A stretch of 64,000 nucleotides of DNA, taken from positions 3,658,001-3,722,000 of the forward strand of contig JAOVFP010000012.1 of assembly GCA_025738555.1 (NCBI GenBank), read 5' to 3'. Below, in pieces: positions 36,180-48,116 of this stretch. The notes under the pieces are model-generated. The model saw only the letters and a list, made by a program, of their open reading frames with translations, ran no database searches and was not told the DNA's origin. Numbering within the stretch: the first letter of the stretch is position 1; each line of letters starts with the position of its first letter. This DNA comes from Cyathus striatus (Eukaryota > Basidiomycota > Agaricomycetes > Agaricales > Nidulariaceae). A program made the translations under genes and the position numbers.

Positions 36180-36620
36180 CCCATTGCAGCTAGCTGGTGC
36201 ACCTCCCCACCAGCTGGACGGTCTACCTCAGCAACCAGCTGACCCTGCCCTCAACCACATTCAGCAGGATGGCCTACCTCCCACCCTTCAGCAGCCAGCC
36301 GACTCTGCTCCCAATCATGCTCAGCAGGACAGCCCACCTACTACCTCTCACTCTCAGCAGTCAGCTGGCCCTGCTCCCAACGTCCACCAGCAGAATGGCC
36401 CACTTCCTGCCCCTCAACAGCCAGCTGGTCCTGCTCCCAACGTCCACCAGCAGAATGGCCCACTTCCCACCCCTCAACAGCTGGCTGGTCCTGCTCCCAA
36501 CATCCACCAGCAGGACGGCTCACCTCCCTCCCCACAGCAGCTGGCTGGTCCTGCTCCCAACATCCACCAGCAGAATGGCCCACCTCCTGCCCCACAGCAG
36601 CTGGCTGGTCCTGCTCTCAA
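36180..36620 (+). repeat. 60-bp minisatellite encoding 20-residue repeats
   Basis: About seven units of 60 bp, each encoding a variant of QQLAGPAPNIHQQDGSPP. The last four are nearly identical, so the array has recently expanded; 60 bp keeps the frame. Confidence 0.85.
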
Positions 36621-37998
36621 TGTCTATCTTTCTCCCAAACAAGTGAGGTCTTCTTATATAGTAGTGCACCTTGTACTAATGTTGTTAGTTAACAATAGTT
36701 ACGTGATGTGTGATGACTTTGGTTGACATATCCATCCGAGAGATTATTTCGGAAATACGCTCCACTGAAAGTCCCCAAGGCAAAGGCAAAGGCAAAGGCA
36801 AAGGTCGAGCATCCTCTTCTTCAGAGGATGTGGATGACCCCATGGATAGCAGGGATGAAACCGAGAAAGATGTCCAAGGCGATAACAGTATCCTAGTCCC
36901 TTCCTCAAGAAAGTGTAAGAAAAAGGAAGAAAATGATCAGATGTTTGACATATGTTTATGTCTCTATTCTTTGACACATAGGTTAACCTTTTTGTAGCAA
37001 CATCTCCGCACCTACCTGAACGAGACAAAAAGGCTGTGGTACACTCATGCTTCAGAATTTGTCTGTCCATCTGCAGAAGAACTCGAACAGTTCAAGGACT
37101 GCAAGCTGACTCTAAATGCAGCATTGCCAAAATTGAATTGGATGGTGCCCTTCACTTCCAAGTGGAACAGGGAGATGATTCAGCTCCTTGCCTTGGATTA
37201 CCAGATTGTGCTGAATGGTCAAGTTAATTTCCATGTTCCTAAGGGAGAAGAGACAATGGCAAAGCTGGCGAAGAAGATCAGTGAAAGACTATGATGGAGT
37301 GCTCTAAAGTACAGGCGGTTACAGCGAAGTATTGATCCCATAAAGAAGTCTGAGTTAGCTATCACTGAAGCTGAAGAGAAAGCAAGGAATTGTAGCTTTA
37401 CTCGTCAGGAAGGGGTATGTGTATAGTTTAACTTCATATTACTTTCACATACTGAATGCACTTTCAGACATGGAAATGCAGAGGGAAAGTCATTTCGGCT
37501 CGCCTGACCAATAATGCTGAAAACCATCAGTTTTGGAGGGGTTTCAAACACATCCACAATGCATTGGGAGCTATGGGGATGAGCTCAGATGAAACCGAAG
37601 TTGAAGGTACAAGTACCCAAAACAAAGTTGTTCATTGAAAGAAGAAAGCCTGGCTTAATGATAGTATTTCTTTGTTGTTCTGGGACGTGGAGGCATATGG
37701 CACTGGACTAAGAAAGGGAGGCAGAAATGTTCATTGCATCAGGGAGTACAATGGAGCTTCATCTAAGTCTCCTCCATCTGAGATGAACGAACTGTCACCA
37801 GAGCAAATATGTGTTCAGAGACTTCCAATCAATTTCTATGATACAACTTGGTACAAATCCCTTAGTACGGGACAAAAAGCTGCTGTTGAGGCTGGTCCTG
37901 TCGAAGATCTGCCTGATATGGTATGTTACTTTCATACTTAAGTGTTTCTAAGTCTGATGATCATTTGTTTGTTTCTACAGTCTGTGCTGAAGAAGTAA

Positions 37999-39101
37999 TG
38001 GCTGATCCAAAGTTGATATGGTAGGACTTCAATAGGACTTCATATATACCTATAGGGACAGCTTTATAGCCTATATTCGCTGTATATATGTAGTAGTTAT
38101 GACTGTATTGACTGTAGATATCATTGTGGTTATATACATGGACACTGTCTTTGTATAATGGACTGTATTGACTGTAGATATCGTCATAGAATAACATGGA
38201 TATTATCTTCATATAATGGACTCAAGGTCATTTTCACTGCCTCGAACAATTCTTAGTACATCCATATATAAAGTCAATGGCTGCCCAGTTCTTTTCATAA
38301 TCTAGTAGTACAGGAAATTTTTGATTTATCTATGTATTAACATTAGACAAGTACTGAAACTAAAGAGTACAGAAACCCTTACCAAGTCAATAATGAGGTC
38401 GATCTTCTCCTTTGGCTGTTTCTTGAATGGCTGACCCTTGATCAAGTGCTCAGAAACACAATCCTTTGTGAACTGCTGTTGTGGTGTTAAAGCCATTTTG
38501 GGTGAGCATAAATAATTATTACCTGCACATTTTTATACTGATTTTTGTCCCAGCCCAAAATTGAATGTAGTGAATACCCACCCCTCCCTGGTCAACCCAA
38601 TTCACCTCGTGGCTTAGAGACCAACTTTTTGTCATGAAGTGACTGATCTCGAAGTAGTTGTTGTTGATGGGATTGGACTTCAAGTGGCCACTCTTTGCAT
38701 AGGGTAAGGGTGTGCCGAGGTTCAGGTAATGTATCTAGTGTAAAAGTTTGACGCAAGCTCAGATGTAAAGGTATGGAATTCATTGCTGTGATGTTGTTCT
38801 TCATGTTCTGACTTATATATTAACATTATAGGTATTCCTTCATCTGGACTTGTGTCCTACCTTGTTCTGCTTATCGTGAGCAATGGTGGCCTTGTTTTAT
38901 AAGTGCCTTCATTGGTCCGATTCAATTGGTTAAACCAGAAGTTGTCATGTCAGTATGTCCTTTATTCTATATATATCAAGTATCATGTCTCACTGACTTT
39001 AAAAGCTGTATCACTGCTGCATCTCCAGTATTATATCAAGTTTCAGGTACGTTCCCAGCCATTGCTTCTACCTATATACTGATCGCTCTTTGAAGAGGAA
39101 T
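37999..39101. other. Spacer between accessory gene and transposase
   Basis: About 1.1 kb, AT-rich, with two direct copies of GGACTGTATTGACTGTAGATATC (about 38159 and a related copy at 38101). A minus-strand frame at 38592-38804 has no recognisable domain. Presumed transposase promoter. Confidence 0.5.
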
Positions 39102-40372
39102 ATGTCCTGTCCAAAGAAGGAGAAGAAACTAGCAATCTGCTATTGCAAGAAATGCAATGGGGTCACAATGACCAAATTGGACCTTATTGCGCATGTGAGC
39201 AAAAATAATGCTGAAGACGATCTTTGAGGCATTGAAGATTGAGTGTTTTCACTTACTCTTGCTGAAGCTGGCCCATGTTCTCCCCAGGACATACCTCTGC
39301 CTTCAATTCCCCAACCTTCTCCCTATGAGATAGATGTGCAACTGACATTCCAGCGCTTACTGGAGTGTGACAATAGTCTAACGCTTTGTCGCGATAGTAT
39401 TCATGCAGTCTTTCAAGAATGGCTTGAAAACGGAACATGGAATCCAGCTATGCAGGATGAAGCCGCCAGATTTCCCATTAGGAGTCAGGCTCATGCTTAT
39501 CTCTTAAGCCAAGAGTCCTGGCTGCTAGATCTTATAGCTCGGGTTCATCTTGTCTCAACCTCTGGAGATGGTGCAAATGAATTGTTCAAAAGTTCAGTGC
39601 ATACAGATGCAGACTCGCTACTAGCGGATATTCAAAAGCACATAGAACACTGGAGTAATTTAGCCTTTCCCTATGGGAAATCCTATGACACTGGTAAGTA
39701 GCTTAGTACTGGGGATAGTGCAATAAATAACTCGTTTAACAGATGTTCACTTTGACCATCCCCTACACCTCAGCCATCCAGCTCTGGCAGTATGCCTTTT
39801 CCTTACGGTCGCCATTAGTGTTTTTGCAAATGCTGCACACCCTACTTGCAACTTCATCCTCCGAATGGCCAAGCTTCTGCTGAGTGCGCTACCTCGACTG
39901 ATCAGACACTGCTCCTGGGATCAATACCGGACAACCTGTGGACATTGAGGAAAATGTTCGATTTGGAACCCAAAATGACAACCTACACCACCTGCCCATC
40001 TTGTGCTTCAATTTATCCCCCAGGTGTAAAGGATGCCTACCTGCTTCACTGTACGTTCAAACGCTTTGCTAATGCAAAGCCATGTGGAGTGTGCTTAACA
40101 AAACACACTGTTTGGAACAGTGTGACCATTGTGGTTCCGGCACAGCCATATGTTATGCAAGACTTCACGGCCTTCATGGGTGCACTGTACATGCACCCCA
40201 GTATCGAGGAATTGATTAGGCAGACCAGACAAGCCTTGACCCATGATGGCTTTCAAGATATTAATCAGGCAGCAGCAATTCACCAGTTCACTGATGCAGA
40301 TGGGAAAGTTTTTGTTAACTCTAATGAGGAACTACATACACTCTGGAGCATTAGCTATGATGCCTTCAATCC

Positions 40373-41744
40373 ATTGTCAGGCATGATTTTTGATTATATA
40401 TAATGCATGCAAATGCACTGTATACCACAATTAAAGAAATTGCACTGTCATGTCACATGACTGAATAGTTCACACCATCACATGATACAATACACTACTA
40501 ATCAAATATACCCAATACCATACATGAACAAACCAATACCTTACATGAACAAATAACTTTAAATCACCATTAAACATCATACACATATCAATAATTAATC
40601 ACTTGCACAAACAATGCACTAACAAAGGATAATATGACACTCTTTCATTGTGTTATTCATCCATTGTATGAAGACAATGAGAGACTATTTATATACAACT
40701 CCATTGTTTTCAATCCTATTGTTCATAATAAATGAACTGCATTGTACTATTCACCTATTATTGAAGACAATGAGAAAACTATTTATATATCACTCTATTG
40801 TTTTCAATCCTATTGTTCATAATAAATGAACTACATTGTACTCTTTACTCATTGTTCAAAGACAATGTGAAACTATTTATATATGACTCCATTGTTTTCA
40901 CTGCCATTGTTCACACAATGGCAGATAGGTATCTATTGTTCACTACTCCATTGTTATATAAATGGACTCCTATTGTTCTTGCCCAGAACAATGTAGCTCT
41001 TTATTTAGAACAATGTAATTCATTACACATTGTTCTAACATAAGCTATTGTTCTCTGCTGACTAACCCTCAAATACCATTGTCCTGTACAGCCTCAGATC
41101 TAAAATCTACACTTGCACACTACTCATTTTGGAGAACAATGTAGGATGGTAGAGTGGGAATTGGATTACTAAGCAGGTTGGGAAAAGGTATATAAGGAGG
41201 GCAGTTTGGCAGTAGATAGATAGCTACCCACCCCCCAGTAGTCTCACCCATTTGTCATTAGTCATCAGTTATTAGTACAGTTTTATCAGCACAGCCAGTA
41301 CAGTCAGTAACAGTAACAGTCACAGAAACCGAAGCAGTCACAGTCACAGTCACAGTCAAAGTAACAGTCATAGTAACAGTTTAGTACAGTATCAGTATCA
41401 GTATCAGTATCAGAAGCAGAGAACAGTTTATCATTGTATACTTCAGTCATAGGTCCAGTCCTAAGCAAGTTAAGCATTGATATAAACAATATACACATCA
41501 AATATAGCATTAAGTCTATAGTGTGTACTATACCCCTTTCATTATACTTGTCATTATATACAGCCTTTGCTGTACATTACCCTTCATACCAAGTTTCATA
41601 CAATTCATACAGCTTTTGCTGTACAAGATCACCCATTAAATTTCCAAGAATATCCTTGCTAAATATTTCCTGACACTCAGGTGTTGTAACACGAACAAAG
41701 TCGATTCCTGTTAGCACCTTAGATTATCTTAATCTTAAACGACA
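40373..41744. mobile_element. Insertion inside the transposase, LTR- or MITE-like, AT-rich with tandem repeats
   Basis: Coding similarity to Tnp2 stops after DAFNP and resumes at YHNKATG about 1.37 kb later. The intervening DNA has three roughly 100-bp tandem units rich in CATTGTTTTCAATCC-like words (40640-40920), a TATA-like GGTATATAAGGAGG at about 41188, a CAGTAACAGTCACAGT-type microsatellite (41290-41420), and a downstream TGTTGTAACA. It resembles LTR-type promoter DNA, but I could not define termini or a target duplication; a large intron or a decayed solo LTR are alternatives. Confidence 0.45.
41290..41420 (+). repeat. CAGTAA/CAGTCA/CAGTAT microsatellite
   Basis: Repeated CAGTCA, CAGTAA and CAGTAT hexamers with occasional variants. 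Confidence 0.85.
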
Positions 41745-42943
41745 CCGTATCACAACAAAGCCACAGGAAAGTCAGCGTCAGTGGGGTCATTGGTGCTTGT
41801 ATGTCTTAGCTTACCCGCAAGCATGTGTTATTGACCAGAGAATATATATCTTGCCAGGTTGATACTGGGACCTTGCCAACCATCTTTAGATGGCCTGAAT
41901 CCATATCTTGCTCCACTTATAGATGTTTTCCACCAGAGCTATCATAAGGGTACTTGGTATAGTCACACACATCAACATCTTAATGGGATTTGTGGTCGGG
42001 AGGCCATTGTTCCCGCAGTATGTGATTTACCGGGTTCTCGCAAGCTGACAGGATGTGCATCCCATTCTGCGACAATCTTTTGTTCATTGTGCCATCTCAG
42101 GAAGCAGGATATCAACAATATTAACTGCTTGTCAGTTGGCTGGACACTAGCTACCTATGAAGAACATCTTAAAGCCGTGATGGCCTGGCAAGATGCCGCT
42201 AGTAAATCCCAAAGAGATCAGCTCTTCAAAAAGAACAGGATTCATTGGTCTGAGCTTCTTCGGCTTGAATATTGGGACCTGACAAAGTACATGGTTGTTG
42301 ATGGGATGCACAACTTTTATCTAGGTCTCGTAAAACATCATTTTCGTGTCATCATAGGTATGAATTGGGATGAAAACCTGGAACTTAATGAGAAGCCAGA
42401 GGTGGAGGAGCCTACAGCAAAGGCTATTCAGAAAGGGTTACAGGTGATGTCGTCCCAGCCGACATCGTCTAGCCTGTGTAGATTGTCTATACCAGTATTG
42501 CAATTACTCTGCCAGCATTTTGGTGTCTTAGGCAGGCTCAAACATATGGGTCGGCAAGTTAAGAAGCAGAATTATGTTAATGTGCTTGTAAGTCATTCCT
42601 TTCGAAATGATTCACCATCATTGATTAGTTGAAAGCTTGACAGCTCAAGGTCTGGAGGGGGTGATGAAGCCTGCCCAGCAGTGCATGGAGTCATCAGCGA
42701 GCTGGCTGGTATTGAGATTGATATCAATAAGTTGGCCACTGTTGATGCACACTCTAGCATCCCTCTTCTTGATCACAATGACTTGAAACGTATCCAAGAA
42801 GACATTTTACACACCATCCATCCAAGTTGGCAGGCAGGTCCACTAGCGAACTTTGGTTCACCTTCTCATGGTAAATTGAAAGCCGATCAATGGCAAACAT
42901 GTATTGACTTCGACTTGACTGTTTCATTAGCAAAGATGTGGGA

Positions 42944-42947
42944 CAGC
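42944..42947. repeat. Target-site duplication CAGC of the nested LTR element, left
   Basis: CAGC precedes LTR 1 and recurs at 46964-46967 after LTR 2. Removing the element and one copy restores the transposase frame (KMWDS to KTDKS). If the last A of the LTR is counted with it, the duplication would be ACAGC (5 bp). Confidence 0.85.
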
Positions 42948-43487
42948 TGTAGAGGAAACTACGAGCTTGATGCCTAAACAAAGAAATATGTAAGCGAATC
43001 GGTGAACATCCGTTCAACCTTGGGTGTTCTAAGGTGTCGAGAAGGGGGCAAATGTAAAGCTCAGTTGGGATGAGGTAGATACATGATATTTAAAGAGAAT
43101 ATGAATAAGGAGACTACTTAATGAGGAATAGTTGAAATAAAACGGAAATTAATGGTAGATTATTGGAAGAAAAAGGAAAAGCTTGAAACATAAAGCATAC
43201 CAATGAATTGAAAGAAAATTTATAAAATAGAAAGTTGAGGAGAGGGACGACACGGACACTGGTAAGGTGAACTGCGGTTTTTAGTGGAGCCTGGTAGTGC
43301 GCAGTACCGATGATCTTGAGTAATTGCGGCGTTGCGGGCGATACAGGAGTGTCGGCGTTGAAGGGAAATGAGAGAGGGAGAATGCGCGCGAACGCGAACA
43401 AACGCGTCGACGCGCGCATCAGCTGATTACGTAATAGAAATTGTAATATGTCGATTTTTGTAGTGCAGGCGAAACGCCTGCTCTACA
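42948..43487 (-). repeat. LTR 1 (3' LTR in gag orientation)
   Basis: 540 bp, no length difference from LTR 2. On the plus strand it begins TGTAGAGGAAACTACG and its last 29 bp (43459-43487) form a palindrome. Confidence 0.95.
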
Positions 43488-43649
43488 TCCGGCGGGAACT
43501 TCAAAAATTGACTTCCTAGTCAATCCGATAACGGCAAAAATAAACAGCTATAAAGTAAAACCAGGGAAGAAAGCCAGAATATGGAAAAGTCGAAATTTAA
43601 CATAATGAAATGTGTAAAGTAGATGAAAAGGCGAAGAATGAAGAAAATA

Positions 43650-45997
43650 TTAATGTACTAAAATAGAATACTGCATGGTGAGAGCTCTAAATTTTGACGA
43701 GAGCAAAGGGGGAGGGTGGGGAGGGATAATAGGGGGACAAAATGGTGGTCCAGTGTGTGAGGAAAGTAACCGGCACGGAACGAGAGACCGAAATGCTGTA
43801 AAAGGCCAAGCATGCGGCGCTGCCTGAGATAAAATCCGAAGTGGATAGAAGATGGTATGCCGGTTATAGAGTGTGCGCGACGATATGGAAGGAATGTTGT
43901 TACCAGTAGACAGAGTCTTCAAAGTAGCGCGGCACAGAATAAGTGTGGACCGGGAAAGGATATTAATAGCTTCAGGGTGCCTGTACCGTTTGACGTTGAC
44001 ATCGGCTGACAGCGTGGAAAGCGAAATGCAGGGACGCGAAGGGAGGGGAATGAATGAGTTTGGCGGGTGCGTGGTAGGGGGAATAGGCGAATCTTCGAAA
44101 TATTTCGACGGTTTGCTTGATAATTCATGCGTAAATGGATAATTCTTGAGCGGTTGGGTAATGGTAACGAGACTGCTAGCTTCTTTATAATCTTCTGTGT
44201 AATTTGAGACTTCCTGTGGCAATATATTGATGTGCTGTGAAACTTCTGTATATTGATTTGAGACTTTGGATTGCATTGATGACGACGAAATAAAAACTGT
44301 AGGCAAATCATTTAGAGGGGAATCAGCTGAGACACAATTGTAATTGAAAACAGAGATAGGAGAGGCATGAAGTGGAGGACTCTTGATATCAATATGACGA
44401 GGGGGTTCAGACTGTTTTTCTGTTGATATAGCAGCAGTGCCGACAACGGCTTCAGGGTCCGATGCGTTGGTGAAGAGTTCGTGCTGAGTGTTAACTAGAG
44501 GGGAATTGAGATCGCATTGAGGGCCAGACTGCGGTGGGGAAAGTGCCAATTCGATCTGAGAATGAGTTTGCGCGCAAGATGAAACGGCATCTTCAGCTTC
44601 AATCAAGCCTAATTCATCTTCGAGTATGTCGCGAGAGTTCGTCCGATTTGCGAGATCTTCATTTCCGATAACTCCGTTTTCGGCTTCAGGCGAGGAAATA
44701 AGAGCGGGAGGGGGAACCGAAATGACAGGTGTCGGCACGATAGGTACTTTGGTGGCCTCAGGGTCGGTCCGGCTATAAGTATGCGAACGCGAAGACAAAA
44801 CATTGGCGAGGTCGTTTGTCGAGATCGAAGGAGTGGGAGGGGATGCAGGCGGTGCGCGCATTTTCGACGAAGTTGCTGGAGCTGGGGCAGGGGGACAAAT
44901 AACTGGCGCGCACATTTTGTGCCAGCTATCGACGCGCTCGCGCATATTGTTGCCGAGGAGGTAGCGGGTAACCGGTTGACCATTAGGAAGCAGAACTCGA
45001 TTATTTGAGCCATGTACACAGAGATTACGCCGTATATAATCAAATAAAATACCACAATTTTGAACTGTATGTGTCGTACCAGAACAGAACTTGCATATTT
45101 CGTGTTGAGGATGGCCAGAGGGTGGAGGGGGACTAGACATAAAAGCACGAGGATGACTTGAAGTTGCCAATGCATTGTGTACCTGTACCTGAGGGAAGTT
45201 AGCAGCTAATTGATCTTTGACAGTGGTAACGATCGTCTGTGAAAGGGCAGGGACAAAGTTCTCGCACGCATTGAGATCGGATTTCTTCAATGTGATGGGT
45301 GCCGGAGGTGAAGGAACAATTGGTTGAATTTCAAGTGGAGCAAATAAAGACGATGAGGCTGGTAAAGAAAGAAGGCGAGTAGCTGCATCAACCACAGTTT
45401 GAATGGGATAAGGGTCGTGTGGGTGATGCATCGGATCGGTTAATTGAAGATAACCCTGAAGGCGTGTCCGAAATGAAATGTCGAAGCCGCGCATGTAAGT
45501 CTTTGCAGCTTCGTGTTCTGAAATGCGACCATGTTTCTTCAGATAATTGCTGATCCTGAGGAACTCGCGATGATATTCCCTAAACGGAGACGGTTATCCA
45601 TCCGTATGAGAGCCTGTTTATCGACGAAATTTTCTAACTGAGCTTCGGAGTACAATCGTTCTATTTTTGATTCAGATCCAGGGTAGAACTTCAGTAGCTC
45701 GGCTGTAAAATCGGTCCAGGAGGTACCCTTGCGAGATTCAAGATCTTCCCAGAGCTCTGCATCGCCAATGGGAGCGTAGTAAATAGCCCATTTAATATAA
45801 TCTGTGTTGAGATGAAGTCCTGCCTTTAAACATGTAGCTTGAACATCAGATAAAAACCGTTGTAAAGTGCGCGGATCTTCGTTGTATAGTGGTGCAGAGT
45901 GGTGGTGACGTCCTGGCATATGAATGCGAATCGGCGATATGGGAGTGGTGGACATCATGTGAGAAATACTGTATGTTATCGATGTTGGGAGTGGCAA
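43650..45997 (-). pseudogene. Gag polyprotein of the nested LTR element, one frameshift
   Basis: The first part (45997-45539) has the gag core: YNEDPRTLQRFLSDVQATC, TDYIKWAIYYAPIGDAELW, TSWTDFTAELLKFYPGSE. At about 45577 the frame shifts: the continuing frame reads REYHREFLRISNYLKKHG into the 614-codon open frame ending at 43650, consistent with loss of one T in a T run. The second part includes a perfect CCHC zinc knuckle (CKFCSGTTHTVQNC) and a long Pro/Ser-rich tail. The tail is unusually long for gag and takes the place where pol would normally lie. It would package element RNA in particles. Confidence 0.8.
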
Positions 45998-46401
45998 AAG
46001 GGGAAAGTGGTCGTGGTGGATAGGGACAGAATGTAACGGCGTATAAATAAACCAATGTGTCTTGAAAAATAACTCGATTGAAACTTGATCCTAAGGCGGC
46101 GGGAACTTCTAATATGAAACCATGCTCGATAGACGATGTCGATTCTGTATCATGTGGTAACGATAATTTGATGCAAGTTGAATGAGCAATGAGTTGGCGA
46201 CAAGGGGGGGGATCAGGGAATTTGGAAGTATAACGTGATGAGATAAATCTTGTCCGTGAAGCGATGGGAATGAGTTCGAAATACTAGGTCCAAGGTGACA
46301 GCCTTGTGGTGATAGCACCTACGAGTGCAAAAAGACGAGCCTTGAAATAATAATCCTATGAAAATACGCGTGAACAACAACAAAATAAGACACCTTAGAA
46401 G

Positions 46402-46420
46402 CCCCTCGCGGTGGGCTCCA
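46402..46420 (-). other. Candidate primer-binding site of the nested LTR element
   Basis: The minus strand reads TGGAGCCCACCGCGAGGGG, three bases from the LTR end, and matches 18 of 19 positions of the left retroelement's site at 1979-1997. Confidence 0.7.
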
Positions 46421-46423
46421 CTT

Positions 46424-46963
46424 TGTAGAGGAAACTACGAGCTTGATGCCTAAACAAAGAAATATGTAAGCGAATCGGTGAACATCCGTTCAACCTTGGG
46501 TGTTCTAAGGTGTCGAGAAGGGGGCAAATGTAAAGCTCAGTTGGGATGAGGTAGATACATGATATTTAAAGAGAATATGAATAAGGAGACTACTTAATGA
46601 GGAATAGTTGAAATAAAACGGAAATTAATGGTAGATTATTGGAAGAAAAAGGAAAAGCTTGAAACATAAAGCATACCAATGAATTGAAAGAAAATTTATA
46701 AAATAGAAAGTTGAGGAGAGGGACAACACGGACACTGGTAAGGTGAACTGCGGTTTTTAGTGGAGCCTGGTAGTGCGCAGTACCGATGATCTTGAGTAAT
46801 TGCGGCGTTGCGGGCGATACAGGAGTGTCGGCGTTGAAGGGAAATGAGAGAGGGAGAATGCGCGCGAACGCGAACAAACGCGTCGACGCGCGCATCAGCT
46901 GATTATGTAATAGAAATTGTAATATGTCGATTTTTGTAGTGCAGGCGAAACGCCTGCTCTACA
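46424..46963 (-). repeat. LTR 2 (5' LTR in gag orientation)
   Basis: 540 bp; differs from LTR 1 only by CG-to-CA at 46725 and CG-to-TG at 46906 in my reading. Confidence 0.95.
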
Positions 46964-46967
46964 CAGC
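46964..46967. repeat. Target-site duplication CAGC of the nested LTR element, right
   Basis: Matches 42944-42947. Confidence 0.85.
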
Positions 46968-48116
46968 AAAACTGACAAATCATTAATGGATGGAAAGAAA
47001 CAAATGGCACTGGAAAGCACATTGCTACTTGCTACTGCTATCAGATATGCTACCTCTCACCAAGTAAAACCTGGTCATCATGACCTGGAATACAAGAAGT
47101 TTATGTTAGCATATCTTCGCTCAATTTGAGAGCTGAGGCCTGACGTTGATCTCCATCCTATACATCATAATGCAGTTCACCTGGCAGAACAATTATGCTT
47201 GTTTGGGCCTATTCATGGCTGGTGGATGTTTCCATTTGAATGGGTAATCGATAACCTGCAGAAGAAGAACATTAACTTCAAATTTGGTTTGTCCTGATCA
47301 TCAATCATGTAGAATTCATACTAAAGGCCCTTCTAGGAGAGCTGGAAGCATCTATGCTGAGAGCTTTCTGTGCTGCATCAGAACTTCGGGTATTCTTACA
47401 GTGCCTGGGGTGTCCTGAAATTCTCAAACAGAGCAGCAAAATCATTGAAGACTGCTTTCCCAATATTCAATCAGGGACTCTAATAAGTGATATGCAATTC
47501 TTGGTGGACAACATATGTCAACCCATAGGTGGAAAGCAGATCAAGCTTGACGTTGATGTTGCTGAAGCAGTGGGTTTGGGAGGTAATTCTGCTATAGTGA
47601 CCCAGTACGATCGTTACACAGTTAGCAGACATCAATTATCATTGAAACATAACATGGCAAGGAATAGTATCATATTCTACAGGGACCCAGACTCTTCACA
47701 ACTAATTCCAGCAGTGATTCGAACTATATTTGTTGTAGCCTGTCAACCGCAGGTTCATTTCGCAGTTCACCCCTACAGTGGGCGAGCAGATGTAGCAAGT
47801 GCATTTGACAACTTCAAAGAGTTTGGTGTAGGTCTTTGGAAGGATTTACTGGATGATCATGTTCACATAATTTCTAACAAAACCCAAATTTACCCTGCTA
47901 TTAAATGCAAGTGGAGTGATGGAGTTCTGGCCTTGAAGCCGTTTATTCAAGTACGTGTACGTTAGCTTAAAGATGACTTATCCTAACTTGCGAAAATTTG
48001 TTATAGGACTTTTAGTACATTCTTTAGAAACTTTATTTGCAGATCCTATTGGTAAGGTAATAAATACTATTGTTCACTGTATATAAAACAGGCTGTGAGT
48101 GCCCTAGTCAAGCTGT

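Larger units (their letters stand above)
34717..37998 (+). pseudogene. Pro/Gln-rich transposon accessory protein gene with three in-frame TGA
   Basis: The frame from MLNNKHPPVGSL includes an Arg-rich patch (TRRRSRAAEQ), then two or three near-identical small exons (ITAAGPPVDAGHPYC, ITGAGPLIDPSHPYH), a proline-rich region with about 120-bp repeats, a glutamine/proline 20-residue repeat array (36180-36620), a Lys-Gly tract (KGKGKGKGR) and a C-terminal conserved-looking domain: LRTYLNETKRLWYTHA, ARLTNNAENHQFWRGFKH, GMSSDETEVEG, KAWLNDS, RLPINFYDTTWYKSLSTGQK, ending at 37998. The last motif order recalls a multi-copy Agaricomycete protein family. TGA stops at 35173, 37292 and 37636 interrupt it, each where arginine would fit. 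Being next to Tnp2 and rich in DNA-binding-like tracts, it may be the functional counterpart of plant TnpA; this is inference. Confidence 0.55.
42948..46963 (-). mobile_element. Gag-only, non-autonomous Ty3/gypsy-like LTR retroelement, nested
   Basis: Two 540-bp LTRs (42948-43487 and 46424-46963) with TGTAG/CTACA ends flank about 2.9 kb that encode only a gag-like protein on the minus strand. A candidate primer site directly abuts the upstream LTR. No reverse transcriptase, RNase H or integrase fits: only about 160 bp separate the gag stop from LTR 1. The LTRs differ at two positions (43249/46725 and 43430/46906), both CpG transitions, so the insertion is recent. It must have been mobilised by enzymes from another element. 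Confidence 0.9.
39102..47965 (+). pseudogene. Tnp2-type CACTA transposase, interrupted by two insertions and four TGA stops
   Basis: Starts MSCPKKEKKLAICYCKKCNG at 39102 (Cys/His N-terminal finger). Further segments: a hydrophobic segment LAVCLFLTVAISVFANAA, CNFILRMAK, then IPDNLWTLRKMFDL, TYTTCPSCASIYPPG, SISYDAFNP (end of first block near 40372). It resumes near 41745 with PYHNKATGKSASVG, VCLSLPASMCY, PENIYLARLILGPCQPS, LVCDLP-like VCDLPGSRKLTG, SHSATIFCSLCHLR, IHWSELLRLEYWDLTKYM, VVDGMHNFYLGLVKHHF, then SWQAGPLANFGSPSHGKLKA and KMWDS. The LTR element at 42948-46963 follows, after which KTDKSLMDGKK, HHNAVHLAEQLCLFGPIHGWW and GELEASMLRAFC continue. TGA stops at 39225, 39240, 41832 and 47127 all fall where Arg would fit. 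The DDE-type enzyme would cut and join transposon ends. Confidence 0.85.

Noticed and set aside
40375..41677. Solo LTR bounded by TGTCAGG and CCTGACA in the transposase
   Set aside because: The inverse 7-mers look attractive but no flanking duplication fits and about 70 bp of unexplained sequence would remain before the coding resumes.
43114..43419. ORF of 101 codons repeated at 46590-46895
   Set aside because: It lies inside the LTRs and is simply duplicated with them; no domain.
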